Shown: positions 39,904 through 49,318, numbered from the stretch's first letter. The stretch is 64,000 nucleotides of DNA from Ascidiaceihabitans sp034111945 (GCA_047626725.1 JBLHSG010000007.1:62001-126000); one strand, 5' to 3'. Numbers and translations are program-made. Notes: a model not told the origin generated them from the letters alone.

Positions 39904-40700
39904 CTAGGAAAAAAGGCGGAAAAATGATTGGTGGGTCCGTGACCAGACCCGACGGACAGGGCGTCTGCGTGTTCGATGGCTTGTGCGACATAGGTTTTGG
40001 CCGCGGCCACAGACTGTGCGATAGACAATCCCTTGGCCAATTGCGCGGCCAACGCTGACGACAAAGTGCAGCCTGTGCCATGGGTGTTTTTTGTGGCGGT
40101 GCGCGCACCTTCAAACCATGTCACGTCTTGGCTTATTACCAAACAATCTGGGCTGTCAGGTTCTGCCAGATGTCCGCCTTTCATCAAGACGGCGGCAGGA
40201 CCAAGCGCACAAAGTGCGGCACCTTGCGCCGCCATTTCTGCGCGGGTTGTTGCAACAGGCACGCACAACAGATGCGCGGCCTCGGGCAAATTTGGCGTCA
40301 GTAATGTGGCCACTGGCAAAAGGTGATCGCGCAAAACTGCGACAGCGTCATCGTGCAAAAGCTGCGCACCACCTTTGGCAATCATCACCGGGTCAAGGAC
40401 GAACGGCATTGTTTGTCCGTGCAACGACGTGGCCACCGCGTGGGCAATTTCTGCATTTGCGATCATGCCAATCTTGACTGCATGAACTGTTATGTCGTCA
40501 AAAACGGCCGCGATTTGGGCGCTGACAAATGCAGGCGGAACCAGATGAATGCCACTGACACCTTGCGTATTTTGCGCGGTCAAAGCAGTGATCGCAGCCA
40601 TCGCAAAAGCCCCGTTTGCAGAAATCGATTTGATGTCTGCCTGAATGCCTGCGCCCCCTGACGGGTCGGAACCCGCAATGCTCAGTACGTTCGGGATCAT
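39900..40700 (-). CDS. thiD: HMP kinase / HMP-P kinase ThiD
   Basis: A 266-residue ribokinase-fold enzyme. LSIAGSDPSGGAGIQADIKS near the N-terminus binds substrate, DPVMIAKGG and NTHGTGCTLSSALAAQLAKG form the catalytic/anion hole region. It phosphorylates hydroxymethylpyrimidine twice to HMP-PP for ThiE. Overlaps thiE and thiY by 4 bp each. Confidence 0.96.
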   Translation of the reverse strand: MIPNVLSIAGSDPSGGAGIQADIKSISANGAFAMAAITALTAQNTQGVSGIHLVPPAFVSAQIAAVFDDITVHAVKIGMIANAEIAHAVATSLHGQTMPFVLDPVMIAKGGAQLLHDDAVAVLRDHLLPVATLLTPNLPEAAHLLCVPVATTRAEMAAQGAALCALGPAAVLMKGGHLAEPDSPDCLVISQDVTWFEGARTATKNTHGTGCTLSSALAAQLAKGLSIAQSVAAAKTYVAQAIEHADALSVGSGHGPTNHFSAFFPR

Positions 40701-41338
40701 GACGTATGCTCCGGATTTTTAACGTAAAATGCCCGCGCCGCGGCGTTTGGATCAGGCTGCCCACAAATCGCTGAAACAACGGCCATACCATCGGCACCGC
40801 TGGCGAAAACGTCATTGATGTGGGGGGCTTTTAGGCCGCCAATCGCGACATTGGGCAACGACGACAACGCCACCAATCGCGCCAATCCATCAAACCCGAT
40901 AGGTCGTTCATGATCCGTTTTGGTTGTCGTGCCAAACACTGGCCCAAGGCCAAGATAATCAACATTAGTCGCATCAGCCGCCTGCACTGTTTCAGGGGTT
41001 TCGCACGACAGACCAAGGATCTTGTCTGGTCCCAGAATTGCGCGCGCATTGGACACCGACATGTCGCCCTGACCAATATGCACACCGTCCACGTCCGCTG
41101 CGATGGCCGCGTTCACATCATCGTTGATGACGATCGAAACGCCGGTACCAGCCAAGGCTTGTTTCAAGGCCTTGGCCATTTCGATGCGGGCGGATGTCGT
41201 CGCCGTTTTGTCACGTAATTGCACCATCGTGACGCCCCCAGCCACGGCGCGGCGCACGGTTTCGATTAGACCCAAATCACTGCATAGCTGCGGGTCAGTC
41301 ACCAGATAAAGCCGTAGGTTTTCACGCAGGGTGCCCAT
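40697..41338 (-). CDS. thiE: Thiamin phosphate synthase ThiE
   Basis: A TIM-barrel enzyme of 213 residues with LYLVTDPQLC, VQLRDKTATT, VIINDDV-type INDDVNAAIAADVDGVHIGQGDM and YLGLGPVFGTTTK, the conserved phosphate and pyrimidine sites. It joins HMP-PP and thiazole phosphate. Its ATG overlaps the thiM stop (TAATG). Confidence 0.96.
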   Translation of the reverse strand: MGTLRENLRLYLVTDPQLCSDLGLIETVRRAVAGGVTMVQLRDKTATTSARIEMAKALKQALAGTGVSIVINDDVNAAIAADVDGVHIGQGDMSVSNARAILGPDKILGLSCETPETVQAADATNVDYLGLGPVFGTTTKTDHERPIGFDGLARLVALSSLPNVAIGGLKAPHINDVFASGADGMAVVSAICGQPDPNAAARAFYVKNPEHTS

Positions 41339-42111
41339 TACGAAATCACGCTGGCAAGTTCACCGGGCTGCGTTGCGGCAAGTGCATCTAAGAAATGCAT
41401 CTGAAAGCTGCCCGGCCCGTTTGCCAATTTGCCAGCGGCAGTCCCTGCCAGTTTGAAATGCGCCAGACCGGCCAAGGCCGCCTGAAATGCAGGACCTGTG
41501 GCCACGTAGGCCCCCATTAATGCTGTCTGTGAACAACCCAATGCAGTGACCTGCGGCATCAAATCTGACCCACCTGAAACCTGCGCCTCTTGGCTGCCAT
41601 CAGTGACAAAATCCACAGGTCCGGTGATGGCAACGACTGCGTCAAATTTTTGCGCCAGCGCGCGCGCGGCCCCCTGTGCGGCCTCGACGCTGTCACCACT
41701 ATCGGCGCCTTTTCCGGCACCTGCCTCACCCGCTAAGGCCAGAATTTCAGACGCATTCCCGCGCACAATTGTAGGGCGCAGCGCCAGCAAATCCTGAGCC
41801 GCACATTTGCGATAGTCAGAAATGAAATGCGCAACAGGGTCCAGCACCCATGGAATTTTACGATCATTTGCAACACGCGCCGCAGCTATCATGCTGGCCA
41901 GCCAAGGTGTTGAAATCGTGCCGATGTTGATCGACAACGCACCGCACAAAGGGGTGAAATCTGCGATCTCTTCCTCTGCGTGGACCATCGCCGGTGACGC
42001 CCCTGCCGCCAAAACGACGTTTGCCGCGATGTTCATGGCGACATAATTTGTCATGCACTGCACCAATGGTTTTTGGTCACGCAGCGCTGTCAGCAAATCT
42101 TGAGGGGTCAT
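41338..42111 (-). CDS. thiM: Hydroxyethylthiazole kinase ThiM
   Basis: A 257-residue kinase: QCMTNYVAMNIAANVVLAAGASPAM, VLDPVAHFISDYRK, RGNASEILALAGEAGAGKG and the catalytic Cys-containing TALGCSQTALMGAYVA. It phosphorylates salvaged thiazole. The start at 42111 has AAAGGAGAG ahead; the upstream 45 bp of open frame are the leader that follows the TPP riboswitch. First gene of the operon. Confidence 0.95.
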   Translation of the reverse strand: MTPQDLLTALRDQKPLVQCMTNYVAMNIAANVVLAAGASPAMVHAEEEIADFTPLCGALSINIGTISTPWLASMIAAARVANDRKIPWVLDPVAHFISDYRKCAAQDLLALRPTIVRGNASEILALAGEAGAGKGADSGDSVEAAQGAARALAQKFDAVVAITGPVDFVTDGSQEAQVSGGSDLMPQVTALGCSQTALMGAYVATGPAFQAALAGLAHFKLAGTAAGKLANGPGSFQMHFLDALAATQPGELASVIS

Positions 42112-42167
42112 TTTCTCTCCTTTTCTGGCGAAAAAGAGAGCCTGTATGCACGACAAAGAAACATACG

Positions 42168-42241
42168 ACCTCCCTCCGCCAGCATTATCTGGTTCAGGTT
42201 CAAAGGGTACATCTCAGCTTTACAGCGCCCCTGGTGAGTTC
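42168..42241 (-). ncRNA. TPP riboswitch (THI element)
   Basis: On the minus strand the order CACCAGGGGCGCT, GCTGAGATGTACCC, GAACCTGAACCAGATAATGC and GGCGGAGGGAGG matches the THI-box: the CTGAGA pyrimidine-binding loop, the ACCC/GAACCTGA helix and the ATAATGCxxGCGGAGGGA arm. It lies 57 bp before thiM and would repress the seven-gene operon when thiamin diphosphate is plentiful. Confidence 0.95.
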
Positions 42242-42306
42242 CGTGTTAGTCGCTTTGGTTCGGGCCGTCAAACGTCAAAGTGTCACCCCTAAAGCAAGGC
42301 ATGAGA

Positions 42307-43452
42307 TCATGAAACGCGACGCCCAGCGCACCACGTTTCTTGTATCATCGGGGTCCCTGCGGCGATTGAAAACCGAATGCAATCTGCCCTTTGGCCCACG
42401 CTTAGTTCGCCGCGATCCGTCAGGCCAACAGCCTTTGCTGGTCGTGCGGTCACTGTCGCCAACCCGCGCGAAAGATCACCCCATTGATCCCCCAATTGCA
42501 CGGCTGCCATCAACAATCCCGATGGCACATAATCCGACGATAAGATGTCAAGACGATCACACGCAGCCAGATCAGACGCTGACACATTTCCCGAATGTGA
42601 GCCCCCTCGAATGACGTTTGGCGCACCCATGATTGTTGCGATTCCATGCGCGTGACAGGCGTCAGCGGCGGCAATCGTGGTCGGGAATTCCGCCATCGTG
42701 ACGCCGTGCGCCTGACTGGCGACAACCTGCGCGGCAGTCGTGTCGTCATGGCTGGCCAACGTCGCACCAAGGCGCGCGGCGGCTGTCACGGTTGCGGCCT
42801 CGTGCTTTGATCCCAAGGATGCCTGCAGACCATACAGAAATTCAACATAGTCGCGAAATTCTTGGTCGCCAAAACTGTATTTTCCGCGCACATAAGTTTC
42901 GAATTTGGACAGATCAGTGAATTGGCGCTGGCCCGGCGTGTGGTCCATCATCGACACAATGCCAATGCGGTCTTCGGGTGTGAATTCGGCCAATTCATCC
43001 ACAAGCGTCTCGGAACAAATTTCAGCCCTGAGATGGATGTGATGGTTGATCCGTAACTGCCCCGCGTGGCGCATCGCGAGAATTTCATCGGTCATTTGAC
43101 GTGCATATTTCCCGTAGCGTTTGCTGTTCCCAGACAGAATTGACCCCACGCGGATCGCATCAAAAACCGTCGTGATCCCCGTGCCCGCCAGTTCGCGATC
43201 ATGTGCAAGAATAGCCGAACGATAAGGCCAATCCACCGACGGGCGCGGCGATAGATGTCGTTCAAGATTGTCGGTGTGCAGTTCGATCAAGCCCGGCGCA
43301 AGGTAGTCGCCGTCCAGATCATACGCGCCTTTTGGCACAGCCGCACCAAGGTCGATATCGGCAATCAACCCGTCCTTTATGCGCAACGATCCACGCACAA
43401 CTTCGGTCTTCAGGTTCAGGCGGGCATTTGCGAAAATAGTCTCGGTTGTCAT
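42307..43452 (-). CDS. phnM: RPnTP diphosphatase PhnM
   Basis: A metal-dependent amidohydrolase-fold enzyme of 381 residues. LAPGLIELHTDNLERHLSPRP is the PhnM metal site (His/Asp), followed by INHHIHLRAEICS, GIVSMMDHTPGQRQF and ATLASHDDTT. It cleaves diphosphate from alpha-D-ribose 1-methylphosphonate 5-triphosphate in the C-P lyase pathway. Last gene of phnGHIJKLNM, 59 bp after phnN. The thiamin operon starts just beyond it on the same strand, separated by the riboswitch. Confidence 0.96.
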   Translation of the reverse strand: MTTETIFANARLNLKTEVVRGSLRIKDGLIADIDLGAAVPKGAYDLDGDYLAPGLIELHTDNLERHLSPRPSVDWPYRSAILAHDRELAGTGITTVFDAIRVGSILSGNSKRYGKYARQMTDEILAMRHAGQLRINHHIHLRAEICSETLVDELAEFTPEDRIGIVSMMDHTPGQRQFTDLSKFETYVRGKYSFGDQEFRDYVEFLYGLQASLGSKHEAATVTAAARLGATLASHDDTTAAQVVASQAHGVTMAEFPTTIAAADACHAHGIATIMGAPNVIRGGSHSGNVSASDLAACDRLDILSSDYVPSGLLMAAVQLGDQWGDLSRGLATVTARPAKAVGLTDRGELSVGQRADCIRFSIAAGTPMIQETWCAGRRVS

Positions 43453-43511
43453 GTGTTATGTCACGCTGTTTTGGCAGGCACGAACACCCGCGTTGGTGTC
43501 AAAAATAATCA

Positions 43512-44066
43512 TCATTCACACCCCGTTGAACGGCGCGGAAATAGCAGCGCCATCGCAGTTTGAACTGTCTGGGACAAAGCACCGCTGTTATCGATGACGT
43601 GGGTTTTCAAACCATGAGGGATTACGGTTTGTGCGCGGTCTAACCGCTTGGCGATTTGTGCGGATGTCTCGCGACCTCGGCCGATTAAACGCGTACTTAG
43701 GGCCGCACGATCTGCCGTTAGCGCGACAACTTCTAATCGGTCGAAACGGGTCTGTGCCTGACATAAAACTGAACGTGAAAGGTTGGCCAACACATCGCGA
43801 CCAGCCATGAGATCCGCGTCAACTGTCGCCGGAATTCCGTACTGCAAACCATGGGCCGTCCAACACAGGGCAAAGTCATTTGCGCGGGCGCGTTTGGCAA
43901 ATTCTGCGGCTGTTACACCTTCGAAATCTTCGCCGCCCGTTTCACTGGGCCGCGTGATGACACGTCGCGCCAATACGATGCGCGCATCCTGTTTTTGCAG
44001 GGCGATCATGACGCTGTCTTTGCCCACGCCGGACGGTCCGACAATCGCGATTAGGCGGCCGGTCAT
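43512..44066 (-). CDS. phnN: Ribose 1,5-bisphosphate phosphokinase PhnN
   Basis: A 184-residue guanylate-kinase-like protein: P-loop IAIVGPSGVGKDS, RRVITRPSETGGEDFEGV and FALCWTAHGLQYGIP are typical of PhnN. It makes PRPP from ribose 1,5-bisphosphate, the end of the phosphonate route. Overlaps phnL by 4 bp. Confidence 0.94.
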   Translation of the reverse strand: MTGRLIAIVGPSGVGKDSVMIALQKQDARIVLARRVITRPSETGGEDFEGVTAAEFAKRARANDFALCWTAHGLQYGIPATVDADLMAGRDVLANLSRSVLCQAQTRFDRLEVVALTADRAALSTRLIGRGRETSAQIAKRLDRAQTVIPHGLKTHVIDNSGALSQTVQTAMALLFPRRSTGCE

Positions 44067-44755
44067 GCCGCTAATCCGGGCGTAAATTGCGTCACATCCA
44101 ACTGCCGGTCACAGATCGCATCCCGTGCAGCAGCGTCGTGAAAAATTCCGATAATTGCCGCGCCGCGCGCCTTGGCTTCGGCGATCATATCCAGAACTGT
44201 GGCGCGGTTTGTCGGATCTAAGCTGGCTGTTGGTTCATCCAAAAGCAACGCGGGATACGGGTAGGCAAAACCACGCGCGATGTTCACGCGCTGCTGTTCA
44301 CCACCCGAAAACGTTGTCGGGCTAAGCGGCCAAAGCCGTTGCGGAATGTTCAATCGCGCCAGCAAAATTTCAGCCTGCGCGTGTGCATCATCCATTGATG
44401 TGCCCGTCATCAAAAGCGGTTCTGCCACCACATCCAACGTCGAAACCCGCGGCACCACGCGCAGGAATTGGCTGACGTATCCCAGCGTGTATCGACGCAG
44501 TTGGATAATCTCACGCGGCGCAGCTTTGGCCACATCCAGATCCCCGACTATCATCTGCCCAGACGCCGTCAGATAGTTGCCATACAACATCCGCATCAAG
44601 GTTGATTTCCCAGCCCCCGACGCCCCAACCAGCGCAACACATTCACCCGCCGCAACGCGCAGTGACGCCCCCTGCATCACGGGAATTTCAGCCGCACCTT
44701 GATTGTGAAGAACAAACGATTTGGACACATTTTCAATTCGGATCATTGGGGTCAT
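44063..44755 (-). CDS. phnL: C-P lyase subunit PhnL (ABC-type ATPase)
   Basis: A 230-residue ABC ATPase: Walker A GASGAGKST, LGYVSQFLRVVPRVSTLDVVAEPL, signature FSGGEQQRVNIARGF, Walker B LLLDEPTASLD. No permease partner; PhnL associates with the C-P lyase core rather than a transporter. 4-bp overlaps with phnK and phnN. Confidence 0.95.
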   Translation of the reverse strand: MTPMIRIENVSKSFVLHNQGAAEIPVMQGASLRVAAGECVALVGASGAGKSTLMRMLYGNYLTASGQMIVGDLDVAKAAPREIIQLRRYTLGYVSQFLRVVPRVSTLDVVAEPLLMTGTSMDDAHAQAEILLARLNIPQRLWPLSPTTFSGGEQQRVNIARGFAYPYPALLLDEPTASLDPTNRATVLDMIAEAKARGAAIIGIFHDAAARDAICDRQLDVTQFTPGLAA

Positions 44756-45522
44756 ACCTGCAAAACTGAAGAAACAAGAAGCTGCGTGTAGGCGTGTTGT
44801 GGGTCGTCAAGCACCTGATCGGTGAGACCAGTTTCGATCACATGACCGTCCTTCATTACCATCAGTCGATCCGCTAGCAGGCGCACCACAGCCAAGTCAT
44901 GCGTGACGATAATCGCGCTAAGGTTCATCTCGCGCACCAGCCCGCGCAACAGATCCAGCAGCCGCGCTTGGACCGACACATCCAGACCGCCAGTGGGTTC
45001 ATCCATGAACACCAAACGCGGGCCCGTCACCAAATTTCGCGCAATCTGAAGGCGTTGTTGCATGCCACCAGAAAAGGCCGTGGGCCGGTCGTCAATTCGG
45101 TCTTCGTTGATTTCAACACGGCCAAGCCAATCGATCGCTTGCGCGCGAATTTCACCGTAGTGACGCGCGTTCACGGCCATCAATCGTTCACCAACATTGC
45201 CCCCCGCGCTGACGTTCATGCGCAGACCGTCGCGGGCATGTTGATGGACAAATGCCCAGTCCGTTCGGCTTAGCATTCGTCGTTCGGGTTCGGACATTGT
45301 CACCGTGTCGCGCAAGCCATCCGCGCGGGTATCAAAGCGCACAGCCCCACGATCTGGCGTCAAATGGCCTGCCAGACAATTCAGCAGCGTCGATTTACCC
45401 GACCCACTTTCGCCGACAATTCCCATGACTTCGCCCGGGTACAAATCGAACGATACGTCGGTGCATCCGATCCGTGAGCCGTAAAATTTCGCGATGTGTT
45501 CGACCTGTAATAACGGGGTCAT
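44752..45522 (-). CDS. phnK: C-P lyase subunit PhnK (ABC-type ATPase)
   Basis: A 256-residue ABC ATPase with GESGSGKST, WAFVHQHARDGLRMNVSAGGNVGERLM (characteristic of PhnK), signature FSGGMQQRLQIARNL and Walker B VFMDEPTGGLDVS. It binds the PhnGHIJ core in E. coli. The start at 45522 overlaps the phnJ stop; a longer frame to 45606 was rejected. Confidence 0.95.
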   Translation of the reverse strand: MTPLLQVEHIAKFYGSRIGCTDVSFDLYPGEVMGIVGESGSGKSTLLNCLAGHLTPDRGAVRFDTRADGLRDTVTMSEPERRMLSRTDWAFVHQHARDGLRMNVSAGGNVGERLMAVNARHYGEIRAQAIDWLGRVEINEDRIDDRPTAFSGGMQQRLQIARNLVTGPRLVFMDEPTGGLDVSVQARLLDLLRGLVREMNLSAIIVTHDLAVVRLLADRLMVMKDGHVIETGLTDQVLDDPQHAYTQLLVSSVLQV

Positions 45523-46388
45523 GCGACGTCCTCCGCTGCGGGTATTCCTTGCGCGCCGATATGGCCCGCCGCGCGCCGATTGCTGCAATAATCTGTGTCC
45601 GAACACATGAACATGCGCGCGCCGGCATCATCGACGATCAGTTCGTCAAGATAGCTGTCGGTGGCCCCACACAGATCACAGGCGTGGTCCGCTTTTGTCG
45701 GCTGAAACGGGTAATCATCAAAATCCAGACTGACGACCTGCGTGTAAGGCGGGATCGCGTAAATCCGCTGTTCACGACCTGCGCCAAACAGTTGGATCGC
45801 GGCCATCTCGAGCTTGGGATTGTCGAATTTCGGGATCGGCGACGGGTCCATCACATAACGCCCCTCGACCTTGACGGGATAGGCGTAGGCGGTCGCGATG
45901 TCGCCGTGTTGGCTTATGTCTTCGTATAATTTGACGTGCATCAACCCGTATTCCTCAAGGCTGTGCATCTTGCGGGTTTCCACCTCGGAGGGTTCTAAAA
46001 AACGCAGCGGTTCCGGGATTGGCACCTGATAGACAAGGATCTGATCGTGCCGCAATTCTTGTTCCGGGATACGGTGGCGGGTCTGGATCACCGATGCTTT
46101 TGCCGTTGCTTCGGTCACTTCGACGCCCGCAGTTTTCTGGAAAAACCGGCGGATCGACACTGCGTTTGTGGTGTCATCAGCACCTTGGTCGATCACTTTG
46201 AACGTATCATCCGGGGTCAAAACCGCCGCTGACACCTGCACACCACCCGTGCCCCAGCCATACGGCATTGGCATTTCACGGCTGGCAAACGGCACCTGAT
46301 ACCCAGGAATGGCGAGGCCCTTAAGGATCGCACGCCGGATCATGCGTTTGGTTTGTTCGTCCAGATAGGCAAAGTTGTAATCGTTCAT
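45519..46388 (-). CDS. phnJ: Carbon-phosphorus lyase PhnJ
   Basis: The catalytic radical-SAM subunit, 289 residues. Its four essential cysteines are Cys237, Cys240, Cys262 and Cys268 with the exact C-x2-C-x21-C-x5-C spacing of PhnJ. Motifs NFAYLDEQTKRMIRRA and PGYQVPFASREMPMPYGWGTGG are also conserved. It breaks the C-P bond of ribose 1-methylphosphonate 5-phosphate. It overlaps phnI and phnK by 4 bp. Confidence 0.97.
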   Translation of the reverse strand: MNDYNFAYLDEQTKRMIRRAILKGLAIPGYQVPFASREMPMPYGWGTGGVQVSAAVLTPDDTFKVIDQGADDTTNAVSIRRFFQKTAGVEVTEATAKASVIQTRHRIPEQELRHDQILVYQVPIPEPLRFLEPSEVETRKMHSLEEYGLMHVKLYEDISQHGDIATAYAYPVKVEGRYVMDPSPIPKFDNPKLEMAAIQLFGAGREQRIYAIPPYTQVVSLDFDDYPFQPTKADHACDLCGATDSYLDELIVDDAGARMFMCSDTDYCSNRRAAGHIGAQGIPAAEDVA

Positions 46389-47467
46389 TTTGCGGCCTCC
46401 CGCGTTTCAAGGGCGTCACGTCGCAGCTTGCGGATCAGTTCCAATTCGGACTGAAAATCGACGTAATGCGGCAGTTTGATATGCTCGAGGAACCCCGTCG
46501 CCTGAATATTATCACTATGGTACAGCACGAATTCCTCGTCCTGCGCGGGTGCGCCAATGTTGTCTTCGCCCAGTTCTTTCCAGCGCAACGCACGATCCAC
46601 CAGCGCCATCGAAATGGCTTTGCGTTCGGTCATTCCAAAGACCAATCCGTAGCCGCGCGTGAATTGCGGTGGTTCGGTTTTGGACCCTTGAAACTGGTTG
46701 ACTGTCTCGCATTCGGTGACGGTGATTTCGCCAATTTCTATCGCAAAGCCAAGTTCGGGAATGTCCATTTCGACAGCCACTGCACCAATGCGCAATTCGG
46801 CGACAAACGCGTGGTTGCGCGCGTATCCGCGTTGGGTTGAATAGGCCATGCCTAGGATAAATCCCTCGTCTCCGCGTGTCAGTGATTGTAATCGCAAGGC
46901 ACGCGTTGCGGGTAATTCAAGCGGTGTTCGGGTCAGGTCGGGGGGGATTGCATCGCCCGGTGGTTCAGTCTGAATCAGGTTTTCGCGATCAAGGAACGAC
47001 ATGATGTGCGGTGTCGATTCTGGATTTAGACCAGCCTGTGAGGCCGCATAATTTTCGCCATCTGCGGCCAATTTAAAATCCAACAACCGGTGCGTATAAT
47101 CAAACGTTGGTCCCAAAACCTGCCCGCCCGGCACATCCTTGAATGTCGCAGAAACACGGCGATCGCACTGCATGTTTTCGGTGTCGATCGGGTTTGATCC
47201 GCCAATGCGCGGCAACGTCGTGCGGTAGGCGCGGATCAGGAAAATCGCCTCGATCAAATCACCGCGCGATTGTTTGATCGCAAGGGCAGCCAGATCGGGG
47301 TCGTACAGGGACCCTTCGGCCATGACGCGATTGACGGACAGGGTCAGCTGTTCCTTGATTTGCGCAACTGATAATTCAGGGACAGATGCATCGCCGCGCC
47401 GTTCTTCGGCAAGCCACGCATGGGCATTATCAATGGCGCGTTCGCCGCCTTTTACTGCAACATACAT
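46385..47467 (-). CDS. phnI: C-P lyase complex subunit PhnI
   Basis: A protein of 360 residues: MYVAVKGGERAIDNAHAWLAEERRG, GSLYDPDLAALAIKQSRGDLIEAIFLIRAYRTTLPR and LGYVSQ-free C-terminal YHSDNIQATGFLEHIKLPHYVDFQSEL identify PhnI, the nucleosidase that forms the ribose-phosphonate bond with PhnGHL. It overlaps phnH by one base and phnJ by 4 bp. Confidence 0.96.
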   Translation of the reverse strand: MYVAVKGGERAIDNAHAWLAEERRGDASVPELSVAQIKEQLTLSVNRVMAEGSLYDPDLAALAIKQSRGDLIEAIFLIRAYRTTLPRIGGSNPIDTENMQCDRRVSATFKDVPGGQVLGPTFDYTHRLLDFKLAADGENYAASQAGLNPESTPHIMSFLDRENLIQTEPPGDAIPPDLTRTPLELPATRALRLQSLTRGDEGFILGMAYSTQRGYARNHAFVAELRIGAVAVEMDIPELGFAIEIGEITVTECETVNQFQGSKTEPPQFTRGYGLVFGMTERKAISMALVDRALRWKELGEDNIGAPAQDEEFVLYHSDNIQATGFLEHIKLPHYVDFQSELELIRKLRRDALETREAAK

Positions 47468-48030
47468 CAGCTTACCCGTGTCGTGCGCGGCAGGGCGGCA
47501 AGCCGTGCGCCGCTTGTGAAAATGAAATCTAGGCCAAGCGGAAACAGCTGCGTGTTGTCTTGAAACGTTGCCGTCTCTGGCAATGACAATTGAGCGTGAT
47601 CTTTGATCCCCGGCCCCTGTAGCGTCATGCCAGTATTGCCCAGCGCTGCGACCTCGACGATCAAAGTGGCGGAACGGTCCGGATACTCCGCCGTACCACG
47701 CGAAAACGCCGCCAAAGGCAGATCATCCCAAGCACCCACAGCGAACATCGCAGCGTCTGCGGCAACCATCGGCGCGCTGGTGTGAAACGTGATCCAATTG
47801 CGCAGATCAGCAGTGTCGTAAGCAGGCGTCAGATAGATCGGCGTTTCCGGATCACACAGCGTCAGCAACACAACCCCCGCAGCAATCGACAACGGCGCAG
47901 GCGGGCGCGCGCCAGCCACATCCGCAATGTCGCCCGGTCGCGCCATCATCGTCATTATCGCGCGAAACGCATGTGCGGCATCAATCGGTAAATCCGTGAA
48001 ACCGCCCTCTAGAACCTGCGTGTTCATCAA
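47467..48030 (-). CDS. phnH: C-P lyase complex subunit PhnH
   Basis: A 187-residue protein with the PhnH sequence pattern: THR-like start FTDLPIDAAHAFRAIMTMMARPG, then LTLCDPETPIYLTPAYDT and LTIVEVAALG-type strands. It is a PLP-transferase-fold protein without the cofactor and a core subunit of PhnGHIJ. 4-bp overlap with phnG. Confidence 0.94.
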   Translation of the reverse strand: MMNTQVLEGGFTDLPIDAAHAFRAIMTMMARPGDIADVAGARPPAPLSIAAGVVLLTLCDPETPIYLTPAYDTADLRNWITFHTSAPMVAADAAMFAVGAWDDLPLAAFSRGTAEYPDRSATLIVEVAALGNTGMTLQGPGIKDHAQLSLPETATFQDNTQLFPLGLDFIFTSGARLAALPRTTRVS

Positions 48031-48482
48031 TCTTCGCCTCGTACCATTGTAAGAAAATCAACCTTTGTCGCGGCAGCTTTGGCAGCGCGATTGGTTTGCC
48101 GTTCGGTCATTTGGGCACGCAGGGGATCCAGTACATTTACCTGAACCGTCGCTGCTGCGGATGTCTGCATCAGGGCATCAACCAAGGCAGCCTGCCTCGC
48201 GTGGTCCTTGCTGCGTCCCTGCACATATCCATGCCCAACGGTCCCGTCTGCCAGCTTCACTGAGGCTCTTGTGACTGTCATTTCGCCCAAGTTAAACGCA
48301 GCGCCAATCGCGCCTGCACGGCCACGAACCATCACGCCGCCAATTTCTGGCGCACGTAAAATCACGTGGTTCACATCCGCCGTAAAAGCAGCACATAATT
48401 TGGACACCTCCGGCGCAGGGGCCTTGGCCAAAAGGCTTAGCCACGCTTTGCGCGCAGCATTCGGATCGGTCATCATATTCAT
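48027..48482 (-). CDS. phnG: C-P lyase complex subunit PhnG
   Basis: A 151-residue PhnG: RKAWLSLLAKAPAPEVSKL, PEIGGVMVRGRAGAIGAAFNLGEMTVTRASVKL and GHGYVQGRSKDHARQAALVDALMQ are conserved. First gene of the eight-gene minus-strand operon. Divergent from phnF across 93 bp containing a 12-bp palindrome. Confidence 0.95.
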   Translation of the reverse strand: MNMMTDPNAARKAWLSLLAKAPAPEVSKLCAAFTADVNHVILRAPEIGGVMVRGRAGAIGAAFNLGEMTVTRASVKLADGTVGHGYVQGRSKDHARQAALVDALMQTSAAATVQVNVLDPLRAQMTERQTNRAAKAAATKVDFLTMVRGED

Positions 48483-48499
48483 CTAGACACCTTTTCGAC

Positions 48500-48511
48500 T
48501 TGTATATACAA
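48500..48511. promoter_or_regulatory. Candidate PhnF operator
   Basis: TTGTATATACAA is a perfect 12-bp palindrome 17 bp upstream of phnG and 64 bp upstream of phnF, flanked by CTAGAC direct repeats. GntR/HutC-type regulators bind such AT-centred GT/AC palindromes, and its place between regulator and target supports the role. Confidence 0.6.
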
Positions 48512-48575
48512 CTAGACAAATACTATCCAAACAGACGGCCGTGGCCTAGTCCCTAAAATATGAAATTTTTGTAAA

Positions 48576-49289
48576 ATGACGTCTCGCACCCCGATCTGGA
48601 AAGCCATCGCAACCAATCTGCGCGATGCTATCGCCCAAAACCTGTATGGGCCCGGTGACAAACTACCAACCGAGGCCGCGTTGGCCGCGCGCTATGGCGT
48701 GAACCGCCACACAGTGCGCCAAGCGTTGGCTGATTTGGCCGACAGCGGGCTGGTTCATGCACGGCGCGGCGCTGGTGTTTTTGTCATGCAAACGCCCACC
48801 GATTATCCGATCGGCAAACGGGTGCGTTTTCACCAAAACCTAAAGGCAGCAGGACACACGCCTGCCAAAACCGTGCTGTTTCTAGAGACCCGTGCAGCAA
48901 ACGAAACAGAACGCGACGCCCTAGAATTGGCGACCCCCGCGCACGTACATGTTTACGAGGGTCTATCGCTGTCAGACGACCAGCCAATCGCAATGTTCCA
49001 AAGCGTTTTTCCCGCGACGCGTTGCCCTGATTTGTTGGACCATTTGCGCGAAAATCCGTCGGTCACAGAGGCGCTGCGTAAGGCTGGTGTCAGCGATTAC
49101 ACACGTCGTGAAACCCGTGTGAATGCCAAACTCGCCAATGCGACCCAAGCGCTGCATTTGCGCATTTCAGAACACGCCCCGATTTTGCGTACCATCGGAA
49201 TAAACGTCGATTCCGCTGGTATACCCATCGAAGTTGGTCGCACGTGGTTCGCGGGGGATCGTGTGACATTGACGCTCGCCGATCATTAA
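48576..49289 (+). CDS. phnF: Phosphonate operon regulator PhnF (GntR/HutC family)
   Basis: A 237-residue regulator. The N-terminal winged helix (about 5-70; GPGDKLPTEAALAARYGVNRHTVRQALADLADSGLVHARRGAGVFV) is GntR-type. The rest is a UTRA ligand-binding domain (about 90-232). Divergent from phnG, so it probably represses phnGHIJKLNM and itself. A ligand such as a phosphonate intermediate is inferred. Confidence 0.94.
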   Translation: MTSRTPIWKAIATNLRDAIAQNLYGPGDKLPTEAALAARYGVNRHTVRQALADLADSGLVHARRGAGVFVMQTPTDYPIGKRVRFHQNLKAAGHTPAKTVLFLETRAANETERDALELATPAHVHVYEGLSLSDDQPIAMFQSVFPATRCPDLLDHLRENPSVTEALRKAGVSDYTRRETRVNAKLANATQALHLRISEHAPILRTIGINVDSAGIPIEVGRTWFAGDRVTLTLADH

Positions 49290-49318
49290 ACGTGCCACGA
49301 TATGGGATCGCGCAGGCA

